Assembly (NCBI GenBank): GCA_947445035.1
Contig: CANFCK010000007.1
Coordinates: forward strand, 170,060 to 234,059
DNA from: Deltaproteobacteria bacterium
Lineage (GTDB): Bacteria > Myxococcota_A > UBA796 > SXON01
Direction: 5' to 3'
DNA length: 64,000 nt
In this document: positions 46,672-53,724 of the stretch, one piece after another
How the letters are laid out: every line of letters begins with the position of its first letter
Numbering within the stretch: the first letter of the stretch is position 1
The notes under the pieces: generated by a model
The model's input: only the letters and a program-made list of their open reading frames with translations
What the model was told of the DNA's origin: nothing
Databases searched by the model: none
Made by a program: the position numbers and the translations under genes

Positions 46672-47901
46672 TCAGTCGCAGGCCGCGTCGCACGCGCCAT
46701 CACACGCGGTGCCGCAGCACGCGTCGCAGTCAGGCTCGCAGCTCAGCCAACCGAAATTCGACGCGCAAGGGTCGCAGCCACTGCACAGTTCGGTTGAGCT
46801 GGACGAGGCGGCACCGCCCGTGTCCGCCGCCGCGTCGAGCGCCGGATCGGCACCCTCTGGCCACCATCCCGCCGCGAGCGCCGAACGCGGCGCGACCCAG
46901 GCCACGAGGAAAGCCGCCGCCACCCGGACGCGTGCGGGCAGGCGCGACGACGCCGCCCCAAGGGCGCTGGACATCCGGGTGGTGATGCTCATGCGCGGCG
47001 GCAGGAGCGCCGGCAAGTCTGCCTCTGCGAGCGCGGCGGCATCGAGCTTGCGGTAACGGCGCAGCTTGTCCCGGAAGCCCGAGACCAGCGTGCGACGGAT
47101 GTACGGTGCCAACGCGTGGGGCGGCAGCGAGTCCACCAGCTCGGCCAGGGCGTCGACCTCGGCGCTGGCCGCGGCGAGCGCGTGCTCCCGGGCCGCGTGG
47201 TGAGTCTCAGGGTCCGACGAGCGGACGCCGAACTCCCGACCGAGGGCGTTGTACCCGCCGGCCCGCACGTCGTGGGGCAGGTCCAGCAGGTTGTCCAGCC
47301 AGAAGAGGTAGCCGCCCAGGTGGTGCCCGATACGCGCCAGGGTAGCCGCCGTCTCGGGAGAAGCCCCCGTCGGCGCTCGGCCAAAGACCTCGGCCGCAAT
47401 CGCCCGAGTTGGCCCCGCGGCTGCCTCCAGCCCCGACACGACCCCGCGTTCCACCTGCGCCTGCGCCGCCATCCACCCGGTGATGGCGGCCACGCCGACC
47501 CCCTCCGCCGCGAGCGCCGCCCGCGCGCGCTCTTGTCCCGGGACCAACGCCCGCCACGCCAGCCACCGCCACCACCCGCCGTCATCCTCGTAGTTGTCCC
47601 TGAGCTTTTCCACCGCCATGTACACGCCCGCCGCGGCTGCGTACCGGATGTCGGCCGTGGTCTCGCGGACCGGCAGGCTGGTGACCAGCGGCGCGACCAC
47701 GCAAGCCCGCTTGGTGAGGCGGGCCACGCCGCCCCCTGCCCGCTCCCGCAAGAGCGCCAGGAAAACCATGTCCGGCCCCGCGAGGAGCCGGTAGGCGCTG
47801 CCGTACTCGGCGCCGAGGTGGTGGCAGAGCGAGCACTGCGCCGAGCGGAACGCCAATCGCAAGGCCGGCTCTGCGCCAAGTGGGGTGAGGTAGCCCTTCA
47901 T
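46672..47901 (-). CDS. DUF5685-like helical protein with Cys-rich C-terminal tail
   Basis: A 409-residue protein. N-terminal CSLCHHLGAEYGSAYRLLAG and a long alpha-helical body (GVYMAVEKLRDNYEDDGGWW, HHLGGYLFWLDNLLDLPHDV) recall DUF5685 proteins, whose helices and Asp-rich segments look like terpenoid-synthase folds. A hydrophobic segment (RVRVAAAFLVAWVAPRSALA) near 335-355 is followed by a tail with about a dozen cysteines (CSGCDPCASNF, CDACCGTACDGACDAACD). The tail may bind metal. Function unknown. It overlaps the upstream lipoprotein gene as ATGA. Confidence 0.7.
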   Translation of the reverse strand: MKGYLTPLGAEPALRLAFRSAQCSLCHHLGAEYGSAYRLLAGPDMVFLALLRERAGGGVARLTKRACVVAPLVTSLPVRETTADIRYAAAAGVYMAVEKLRDNYEDDGGWWRWLAWRALVPGQERARAALAAEGVGVAAITGWMAAQAQVERGVVSGLEAAAGPTRAIAAEVFGRAPTGASPETAATLARIGHHLGGYLFWLDNLLDLPHDVRAGGYNALGREFGVRSSDPETHHAAREHALAAASAEVDALAELVDSLPPHALAPYIRRTLVSGFRDKLRRYRKLDAAALAEADLPALLPPRMSITTRMSSALGAASSRLPARVRVAAAFLVAWVAPRSALAAGWWPEGADPALDAAADTGGAASSSSTELCSGCDPCASNFGWLSCEPDCDACCGTACDGACDAACD

Positions 47902-48770
47902 GGGATGTCCCCCAAGCTGCCTTCGGCGTCGACGACCCGCCCGGCGCGTTGGATTCGCACCGCGCGCCAGAGCGTCGTGGCGCGGGCTCTGGCTTCGACG
48001 GCAATCGCGCCGAACTCATCCGGTGCGGTGACGCGGACCCGGGCAGTCGAGCCGGCGAGCCCAAAGCCGACGCTCTCCGCCGCCGCGAGCTCGGGAAATC
48101 GCTGCCGGCCGCTCTGAAAGCGTGCTGCCAGCTCGCTTGCCGAAGCATCGCTGACCGCCTTGGCCCGCGCAAGCGCGAAGGATTCGAAGGCCGCTGGGTC
48201 GAGAATCAGCACCCAGTTTTCGGAGCTTGGCACCCGGGCCGCGATCGCCGCCGGGTCGAGCCCGCCAGTCCCCCCACGCTCCCACGCCGCCTGAACCGCA
48301 ACTCGATCGCCGAAGACCGCCTTCTCCGGCGAGAGCACCCGGAAGACCACGTCTTCCCCGCCAGGGCCGACCGCGTCGAGACCCGCGCGCTCCCCCACCA
48401 CGCGCGCCACATCCATCTCCGCCGGGGCACGACTCACCGCCGCGTCGAGCGCGGCGCCCACGCCCGCGAAGTTCCCCTCGAGCAGCGCGACGCACCCCTC
48501 ACTCCCGCAACCGAGCCGCACCCGCTCCACGTCGACCCCGTCCGGCACGCCGTCCAAACTCCCCGCCGGCACCCCAAGCGACGACATCAGCGCCGCGACC
48601 TGGACATCCGCGACGAGCGCGGGCGCATCGAGCGACACCACCACGGTCGCGTCGGCCGGGAGGGTAGCGAGCCGCTCGTCCACCCCCGGCGACGCCACCG
48701 GCCCGGCCGCGCAGGCAACCAAACCACAGGCGCTGAACGCCAGCCACAGGGTATCGGGGCGCCTCATCAC
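47898..48770 (-). CDS. Putative lipoprotein of unknown function
   Basis: A 290-residue protein with a leader ending FSACGLVAC, a lipobox. The rest (LPADATVVVSLDAPALVADV, DAVGPGGEDVVFRVLSPEKA) is an Ala/Val-rich alpha/beta protein without recognised motifs. First gene of the three-gene minus unit with the Cys-tailed protein and the squalene-synthase-like protein. Confidence 0.6.
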   Translation of the reverse strand: MMRRPDTLWLAFSACGLVACAAGPVASPGVDERLATLPADATVVVSLDAPALVADVQVAALMSSLGVPAGSLDGVPDGVDVERVRLGCGSEGCVALLEGNFAGVGAALDAAVSRAPAEMDVARVVGERAGLDAVGPGGEDVVFRVLSPEKAVFGDRVAVQAAWERGGTGGLDPAAIAARVPSSENWVLILDPAAFESFALARAKAVSDASASELAARFQSGRQRFPELAAAESVGFGLAGSTARVRVTAPDEFGAIAVEARARATTLWRAVRIQRAGRVVDAEGSLGDIP

Positions 48771-48788
48771 AGCGCTATACTATCCCCG

Positions 48789-49313
48789 ATGTGCACCACC
48801 CTGGCTACCTCCGTCCGGTGCTTGGCGGCCTGGGTCATGCTCGGCCTCGCCACCGCCACCGCGGCCGAGCCCGCCAGTCCTCGATTCGTCAGCCCCGTCG
48901 CCCTCGGAGCCAGCTTCGGTGGCGGCATGTTCGCATCGATGGCGGTCGAGGTCCGTGCCTCCGACTTGGTGTGGATCCAAAGCGACGTCGGCCTGCGGGT
49001 TGGCGTTTCGATAGCCGATGTCTATCCGAACGTGGCGCTGACTGCCGGCGCCCACACCGCGTACGGCCTCGCTCCGGCGCGCTTCGGCTACTTCGGCATC
49101 GTCGGCGCCAGTGCGCCCCTCGAGTTCTTCGACGCCTGGGTGGCGGCGGGACTTTCGATCGACTTTCACGGCAAGGGCGCCCGGCGTAAGGGCAATCTGG
49201 AAGTAGGGCCGGCGTTGTACCTGGTCCGAGACCTCCCCGACGAGGTGCACCTCGACTTCCCGGTTTTCGTCTACCTCCGGTACGCCCTGCTCTTCGGCAT
49301 CGGCGGTTCCTGA
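48789..49313 (+). CDS. Small outer-membrane beta-barrel-like protein
   Basis: A 174-residue exported protein: signal peptide to LATATAAEPA, then alternating hydrophobic/polar strands (VALGASFGGGMFASMAVEVR, GIVGASAPLEFFDAWVAAGL, VGPALYLVRDL). The size and strand pattern fit an eight-strand barrel, but no family is certain. Only 18 bp separate its start from the divergent lipoprotein start. Confidence 0.55.
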   Translation: MCTTLATSVRCLAAWVMLGLATATAAEPASPRFVSPVALGASFGGGMFASMAVEVRASDLVWIQSDVGLRVGVSIADVYPNVALTAGAHTAYGLAPARFGYFGIVGASAPLEFFDAWVAAGLSIDFHGKGARRKGNLEVGPALYLVRDLPDEVHLDFPVFVYLRYALLFGIGGS

Positions 49314-49319
49314 CCTGGA

Positions 49320-50342
49320 TCAGAAGCCGTAGCGGGCCAAAAGCGCGTTGGCGGCCGCGGGATGGCGCTTGCACTCCAACAGGGCGCGCAGGACCAGGGG
49401 CACGACGATCGTCGCGTCCGACTCGATGACGAACATCGGCGTATCCTTCGTCAGCTTGTCCCAGGTGATCTTCTCGTTGGGCGTCGCCCCGGAGTACGAG
49501 CCGTAGGACGTTGTGGAGTCGGAGATCTGGCAGAAGTACGCCCACGGTTGAACCGGCTGTGCCAGATCGTACTTGATCGACGGCACCACGCAGATCGGGA
49601 AGTCGCCAGCGATGCCGCCGCCGATCTGGAAGAAGCCGATGCCCGGCGCCACCGACAGTTCCTTGTATTGGTCGTAAAACGCCGCCATGTATTCGATGCC
49701 CGACTTGGCGATCTGCGCGCCGACATCGCCAAACTTCACGTACGAGGCGAAGATGTTGCCGAAGGTCGAGTCCTCGTAGCCCGGGACCACGATCGGCAGA
49801 TTGGCCTCGGCCGCGGCAAGGAGCCAACACTCATCGGCGCTGCCCTCGTGCGCTTCCGGCGGGAGGCCTTGGATGAGCTCGTAGAAATACTCGTGCCAGA
49901 AGCGACGCGTGTTGGTTTCGTTGGCCGACTTCCACATGGGAACGATCGTCTTTTCGACCGCGCGGAACGCCTCGTCTTCGGGGATGCTCGTGTCGGTGAC
50001 ACGACGCATCCGGTCTTCCAAGATGCGTGTGTCGTCTTCCTTGGTGAAGTACCGGTAGTCAGGAAAATCCTTGTACCCGTGGTGCGCCACCAACCGGAAA
50101 AGGGACTCTTCCAGGTTGGCACCGGTGACCGACATTCCGTGGACCAGCCCCTCCCGAATTGCCGGAGCCAGCGTGATTCCCAACTGCGCGGAGGACATCG
50201 CGCCCGCCATCGCCCAGAACATCTTGCCGCCGGCTTCGATGTGCCGCCAGTACGCGATGGTCGCGTCGCGGGTAGAACGGGCGTTGAAGTTGTTGTAGTT
50301 GCGGAGGATGAACTCGAGGATGGGGAGGTCGGTGGTCGACAT
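49320..50342 (-). CDS. Deoxyhypusine synthase-like enzyme
   Basis: A 340-residue member of the deoxyhypusine synthase superfamily. FWAMAGAMSSAQLGITLAP (NAD site), VVPGYEDSTFGNIFASYVKF, QIGGGIAGDFPICVVPSI and SGATPNEKITWDKLTKD near the C-terminus are visible; the catalytic Lys should be the one in TWDKL (about 296). Bacteria lack eIF5A, so homologues usually make homospermidine or other polyamine products from spermidine or putrescine. Converges with the outer-membrane gene, 6 nt apart. Confidence 0.87.
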   Translation of the reverse strand: MSTTDLPILEFILRNYNNFNARSTRDATIAYWRHIEAGGKMFWAMAGAMSSAQLGITLAPAIREGLVHGMSVTGANLEESLFRLVAHHGYKDFPDYRYFTKEDDTRILEDRMRRVTDTSIPEDEAFRAVEKTIVPMWKSANETNTRRFWHEYFYELIQGLPPEAHEGSADECWLLAAAEANLPIVVPGYEDSTFGNIFASYVKFGDVGAQIAKSGIEYMAAFYDQYKELSVAPGIGFFQIGGGIAGDFPICVVPSIKYDLAQPVQPWAYFCQISDSTTSYGSYSGATPNEKITWDKLTKDTPMFVIESDATIVVPLVLRALLECKRHPAAANALLARYGF

Positions 50343-50404
50343 GGCGCCCGCCTAGCACGGTGGGCGGCGCGGGGCATCGGGCGCGGCGCCGGGCACCGGC
50401 GACG

Positions 50405-50593
50405 ATGATCGTCCACCTGCAGGAGCGCGGCAGGATCGACGTTGCCCGCGTGTGCTTCAACTGCGTGCATTTCCGCCCCAACGTCCACCTGAACGTGGCA
50501 GCGCCGCATCACTGTGCGTTCGTGGACCGCCCCTTCGGCGACCGCGCGCTGCAGGTCAATTGTCCTGATCACCAAACCGGAGCGTCACCATGA
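50405..50593 (+). CDS. Small Cys-rich (zinc-ribbon-like) protein
   Basis: 62 residues starting MIVHLQERGRIDVARV. CFNCVHF, then APHHCAFVDRPFG, then VNCPDHQ give a CxxC plus two further Cys and several His, enough for a small metal-binding ribbon. This is coherent protein-like sequence in an otherwise empty gap. Neighbours do not suggest a function. It ends about 60 nt before the oxidoreductase gene and its downstream DNA contains that gene's promoter. Confidence 0.6.
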   Translation: MIVHLQERGRIDVARVCFNCVHFRPNVHLNVAAPHHCAFVDRPFGDRALQVNCPDHQTGASP

Positions 50594-50604
50594 CCCGATT
50601 GGGG

Positions 50605-50633
50605 TCGACAGACATACGCCGTATGCTTACACT
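50605..50633 (+). promoter_or_regulatory. Promoter with palindromic operator for the oxidoreductase-tetR unit
   Basis: A -35-like TCGACA (50605-50610) and -10-like TACACT (50628-50633) are separated by 17 nt. The palindrome CATACG-C-CGTATG (50613-50625) lies inside the spacer. An AT-rich tract ACTATAAGTATAA follows. Position inside the spacer is ideal for repression by the downstream TetR-type protein. The sigma-factor assignment is an inference. Confidence 0.6.
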
Positions 50634-50654
50634 ATAAGTATAACCCGAGCGCCG

Positions 50655-51656
50655 ATGTCTCTCCCCGCCCGAATGACCGCCCTACTCCAACCCAGCTACG
50701 GTTCGCCCGACGTGCTCTCGCTCTCCGAGATCGACGTGCCCGCTCTGGCGGCCGATGGCGTGCTCGTGCGCGTCGTGGCCGCGGGGCTGAACAAGGCCGA
50801 CTGGCACCTGCTCACCGGCAGGCCCTACCTCCTGCGAACCGCTTTTGGGGTCGGTGCCCCCAAGCGGCCGATCGCCGGCATGGCCCTCGCCGGGCCTGTG
50901 GTGGCGGTGGGCCCCGAGGTCCGGCGCTTCCAGGTGGGCGACGCGGTGTGCGCCGAGGTCAACCGCGGCGCGCTGGCCGAATACGCGTGCGCACGCGAGA
51001 AGGAACTGGCGAAGATCCCCGCCGGCGTCTCGTTTGAGGACGCAGCCACGTTGCCAGTGGCCGCCACCTCCGCCCTACAGGGGCTGCGCGCGGGAGGCGT
51101 CGCGGACGGGCAATCGGTGCTGATCAACGGCGCGGCTGGCGGCGTGGGCACCTTCGCCGTCCAGATCGCGAAGGTGCTCGGCGCCGTCGTGACCGGCGTG
51201 TGCAGCACCGGCAACGTGGAGCTCGTCCGTTCTCTGGGAGCGGACAACGTCCTGGACTACACGACGGTCGACTTCACCAGGGAGGAGGCGCGCTACGACG
51301 TGATCTTCGACCTGGTCGGCAATCACGCGTTGGCACCCAGCCGCGGCACGCTCACGCCGCACGGGATCTTCGTGTCCTCGGCCGGCGGCGAGGACAACGC
51401 CTGGTTCGGGCCGATCCCACAGATCATCGGCGGCATGGTGTCCAACGCGTATTCCTCGCAGAAATTCGTATCGTTGATGGCCCTGGCGAACGTCGATGAC
51501 TTGGCGACGGTGCTGGCCTGGATGGCGGCGGGCCGGGTCCGAGCCGTCTACGATCGACGCGGCACGCTCGCGGAGGCCGCGGAGCTGTTCCGCTACCTGG
51601 GCACTGGCCGCACGCGCGGCAAAAACGTCGTCACTTTTCCCGACACCCTACCGTGA
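50655..51656 (+). CDS. Zinc-independent NADP-dependent oxidoreductase (MDR / quinone reductase-like)
   Basis: A 333-residue medium-chain reductase. MTALLQPSYGSPDVLSLSEI and GLNKADWHLLTGRPY start the catalytic domain, and VLINGAAGGVGTFAVQIAKV is the NADP Rossmann motif. Zinc-binding cysteines are absent, as in quinone oxidoreductases. It would reduce a small quinone or enone in the cytosol. The stop codon overlaps the tetR GTG start, and the pair is typical of a self-regulated detoxification unit. Confidence 0.9.
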   Translation: MSLPARMTALLQPSYGSPDVLSLSEIDVPALAADGVLVRVVAAGLNKADWHLLTGRPYLLRTAFGVGAPKRPIAGMALAGPVVAVGPEVRRFQVGDAVCAEVNRGALAEYACAREKELAKIPAGVSFEDAATLPVAATSALQGLRAGGVADGQSVLINGAAGGVGTFAVQIAKVLGAVVTGVCSTGNVELVRSLGADNVLDYTTVDFTREEARYDVIFDLVGNHALAPSRGTLTPHGIFVSSAGGEDNAWFGPIPQIIGGMVSNAYSSQKFVSLMALANVDDLATVLAWMAAGRVRAVYDRRGTLAEAAELFRYLGTGRTRGKNVVTFPDTLP

Positions 51657-52297
51657 CCCCCGAACCCCGCGCCCCGCTCACCCGCGACCGCGTGCTGCGG
51701 GCGGCGGTGACCCTGGCCGACGAGCACGGCATCGCCGCGCTCGGCATGCGCCCGCTCGGCGCCGCGCTCGGCGTCCAGGCGATGTCGCTCTACAACCACG
51801 TAGCGAACAAGGACGCCATCCTCGACGGCATCGTCGACCACGTGGTGGGCGAGATCGGCGTGCCCTCCCGCGCCGACGGTTGGCCGACGGCCATGCAAAG
51901 GCGAGCCTTCTCCGCCCACGACGCGCTGATGCGCCACGCCTGGGCGTGCCCGTTACTCATGGCCCGCGTCAACGTTGGCCCCAACATGCTCCGCTACATC
52001 GACGGCACGCTCGCCTGCCTGTTGGACGCGGGCTTCTCGTTGCCGATGGCCGACCATGCGTGGAACGCGATGGACAGCTACATCTACGGCTTCACCTTAC
52101 ACAAGCTGAACTTCCCGTTCAAGGCCGACGAGTACGCACAGGTGGCCACCGGATACCTGCCGCGCCTTTCCAAGCCCGACTACCCGGCCATGCATGCCAT
52201 GACCTCGCTCGTCGCAACGGGCGGTCACGACGGCCTGCACGACTTGAGCTTCGGTCTGGACATGATCCTCGACGGGCTGGGGCGGCTTCGCAGGTAG
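51653..52297 (+). CDS. TetR-family transcriptional repressor
   Basis: A 214-residue protein from a GTG overlapping the oxidoreductase stop. The N-terminal HTH is clear: LTRDRVLRAAVTLADEHGIA, LGMRPLGAALGVQAMSLYNHV, NKDAILDGIVDHVV. The C-terminal ligand domain is of the TetR_C type (DSYIYGFTLHKLNFPF). It probably binds the CATACGCCGTATG palindrome 1 kb upstream and controls its own operon. Confidence 0.9.
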   Translation: MTPEPRAPLTRDRVLRAAVTLADEHGIAALGMRPLGAALGVQAMSLYNHVANKDAILDGIVDHVVGEIGVPSRADGWPTAMQRRAFSAHDALMRHAWACPLLMARVNVGPNMLRYIDGTLACLLDAGFSLPMADHAWNAMDSYIYGFTLHKLNFPFKADEYAQVATGYLPRLSKPDYPAMHAMTSLVATGGHDGLHDLSFGLDMILDGLGRLRR

Positions 52298-52321
52298 CGA
52301 CTCATTCGATAGGGCACTGAC

Positions 52322-52340
52322 CTACTATTGACCCTCGTAG
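52322..52340. promoter_or_regulatory. Operator 1: 19-bp CTACTA-N7-TCGTAG upstream of the BlaI-type gene
   Basis: CTACTA TTGACCC TCGTAG. It matches the operator before the efflux genes in both arms (one mismatch) and spacer length, and lies 22 nt before the repressor start. It also contains TTGACC, a -35-like hexamer, so bound repressor would block the promoter. Confidence 0.7.
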
Positions 52341-52362
52341 CGAGGCTGGATACCCGTTGAGC

Positions 52363-52746
52363 ATGGTTGACCCCCTCGACGCCCTCGGCCCGCTCGAAGC
52401 GGAGGTGCTCGACCTCGTTTGGAGTCTGGAAACGGTGAGCGCGCGGGAGTTGTTCGCTCGTCAGGCCCAACCGGGCGAGCGCGCCTACACAACCTTGATG
52501 ACGACGCTCGACCGGCTGTTCAAGAAGGGCCTTCTGCGCCGCGACAAGGAGGGGCTGGCGTGGCGCTACGCGCCCGCAGTGACGCGGCCGGCATTCGAGC
52601 AGAAGCGCGTGGACGCGCTCGCGGCGCGAATCGTGGCGCAGCACGGGGACGTCGGCCTCGCGGCCTTCGTTGACGCCGCGGCCGCGGCCGACGGCCCCCT
52701 GCTCGACAGATTGGAAGAGCTGATCCGCGCGAGGCGGAGCCGTTGA
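52363..52746 (+). CDS. BlaI/MecI/CopY-type transcriptional repressor
   Basis: A 127-residue winged-helix protein from the ATG at 52363 (an in-frame TTG lies 6 nt upstream). LGPLEAEVLDLVWSLETVSA and AYTTLMTTLDRLFKKGLLRR are hallmark sequences of the BlaI family, including the cleavage-prone region after the recognition helix. In BlaI and MecI the protein is cut when BlaR1/MecR1 is activated; in CopY metal binding releases DNA. It overlaps the M56 protease gene (TTGA). Confidence 0.9.
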   Translation: MVDPLDALGPLEAEVLDLVWSLETVSARELFARQAQPGERAYTTLMTTLDRLFKKGLLRRDKEGLAWRYAPAVTRPAFEQKRVDALAARIVAQHGDVGLAAFVDAAAAADGPLLDRLEELIRARRSR

Positions 52747-53693
52747 TCCCGTTCCTCGTGCAAGTCGCCGGAATCGCCCTTTCTGCGGGGTGCGTCGTGT
52801 CGGCGATGTGGCCGGTAGCCCTTCGTGCGGCCGAACGACTCCCTGGAGGACGCCGCGCCGATTTTCTGGTCGTCGCGGGCGCGCTTCCGATGGTCGCCTG
52901 CATCGGACTCGCCGTTGCGCTCCTCGTTCCGACAGCGCTGGACGTGTTCGGTGTCCATCCCGACCACTGCCACGCCCACGACCACGGGCTCCACCTGTGC
53001 GGGGTCCACGGGGACGTACACACACCTCTGCTCCTGTTGGGGGCCTTGCTGCTCCCCCTGGTTGCGACGCGCGGCCTACTCGTCGTGAGCCGCCTCCGGC
53101 GCTCCTCCTTGGACGTTCGGGCGCTGGAGGCGCTGGGTGCGCGGCACGGCGCGCTTGTCGACGTCCCCGGCGACGCACCCCTCTGCCATGCGACGGGCGT
53201 CCTCCGGCCGCGCGTGCTGCTGTCCGCGGGCGTGCGGGCGCGGCTGGGTGGCGCGGCGGTCGAGGCCGCCGTCGCCCACGAGCACGCGCACCTCCGCCGG
53301 CGGGATCCTGCCGCCCTTGCCTTCCTCCATCTCGCCTCGATCTTCGGCCTGCGCGGATCGCGGCTGGAGTCAGCCTTCCGTGCCGCCGCGGAGGAGGCGG
53401 CCGACGCGGAAGCCGCAGCCGAGGTCGGCGGTGTCGCCGTCGCCGAGGCCCTGGTCCGGATGGCTCGGTTCATGAGGGAGCGGCCCTTCGCGCTCCCCTT
53501 CTCCGCCCTCGCCCTCGGCACGCATCCGCTCGAACAGCGAGTGGTTTTGCTGCTCGCGGGTCCCTCGGCTCCGGGGAGGCCGCTCGGACTCCTGATGACG
53601 GGCGTGATTGCGGTCGCCTGCATCACGCTCGGGACGTTCGGCGCCGAGCCGATCCATCACGTGATCGAGGACTTGCTGCTCACCCGGCATTGA
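52743..53693 (+). CDS. BlaR1-like M56 membrane metalloprotease with His-rich loop
   Basis: A 316-residue membrane protein starting at TTG. Helices near 5-30, 42-65 and 95-117, and a C-terminal one near 285-298. Between the second and third helix, residues 72-93 form a loop with eight His and two Cys (HPDHCHAHDHGLHLC), a likely metal sensor. AVAHEHAHLRRRDPA holds the protease HExxH (His179, Glu180, His183), and AEEAADAEA the third zinc ligand. The C-terminal penicillin-binding sensor domain of BlaR1 is absent. Inference: metal in the periplasm triggers cleavage of the repressor encoded just upstream. Confidence 0.85.
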   Translation: MIPFLVQVAGIALSAGCVVSAMWPVALRAAERLPGGRRADFLVVAGALPMVACIGLAVALLVPTALDVFGVHPDHCHAHDHGLHLCGVHGDVHTPLLLLGALLLPLVATRGLLVVSRLRRSSLDVRALEALGARHGALVDVPGDAPLCHATGVLRPRVLLSAGVRARLGGAAVEAAVAHEHAHLRRRDPAALAFLHLASIFGLRGSRLESAFRAAAEEAADAEAAAEVGGVAVAEALVRMARFMRERPFALPFSALALGTHPLEQRVVLLLAGPSAPGRPLGLLMTGVIAVACITLGTFGAEPIHHVIEDLLLTRH

Positions 53694-53700
53694 CAGCAGG

Positions 53701-53719
53701 CTACTATCAGCAGTAGTAG
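53701..53719. promoter_or_regulatory. Operator 2: perfect 19-bp CTACTA-N7-TAGTAG upstream of the efflux genes
   Basis: CTACTA TCAGCAG TAGTAG, exact 6-bp arms. It starts 7 nt after the protease stop and ends 5 nt before the ATG of the adaptor gene. Its likeness to operator 1 suggests joint control by the BlaI-type repressor. It may act as an internal promoter/operator. Confidence 0.75.
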
Positions 53720-53724
53720 GCGTC

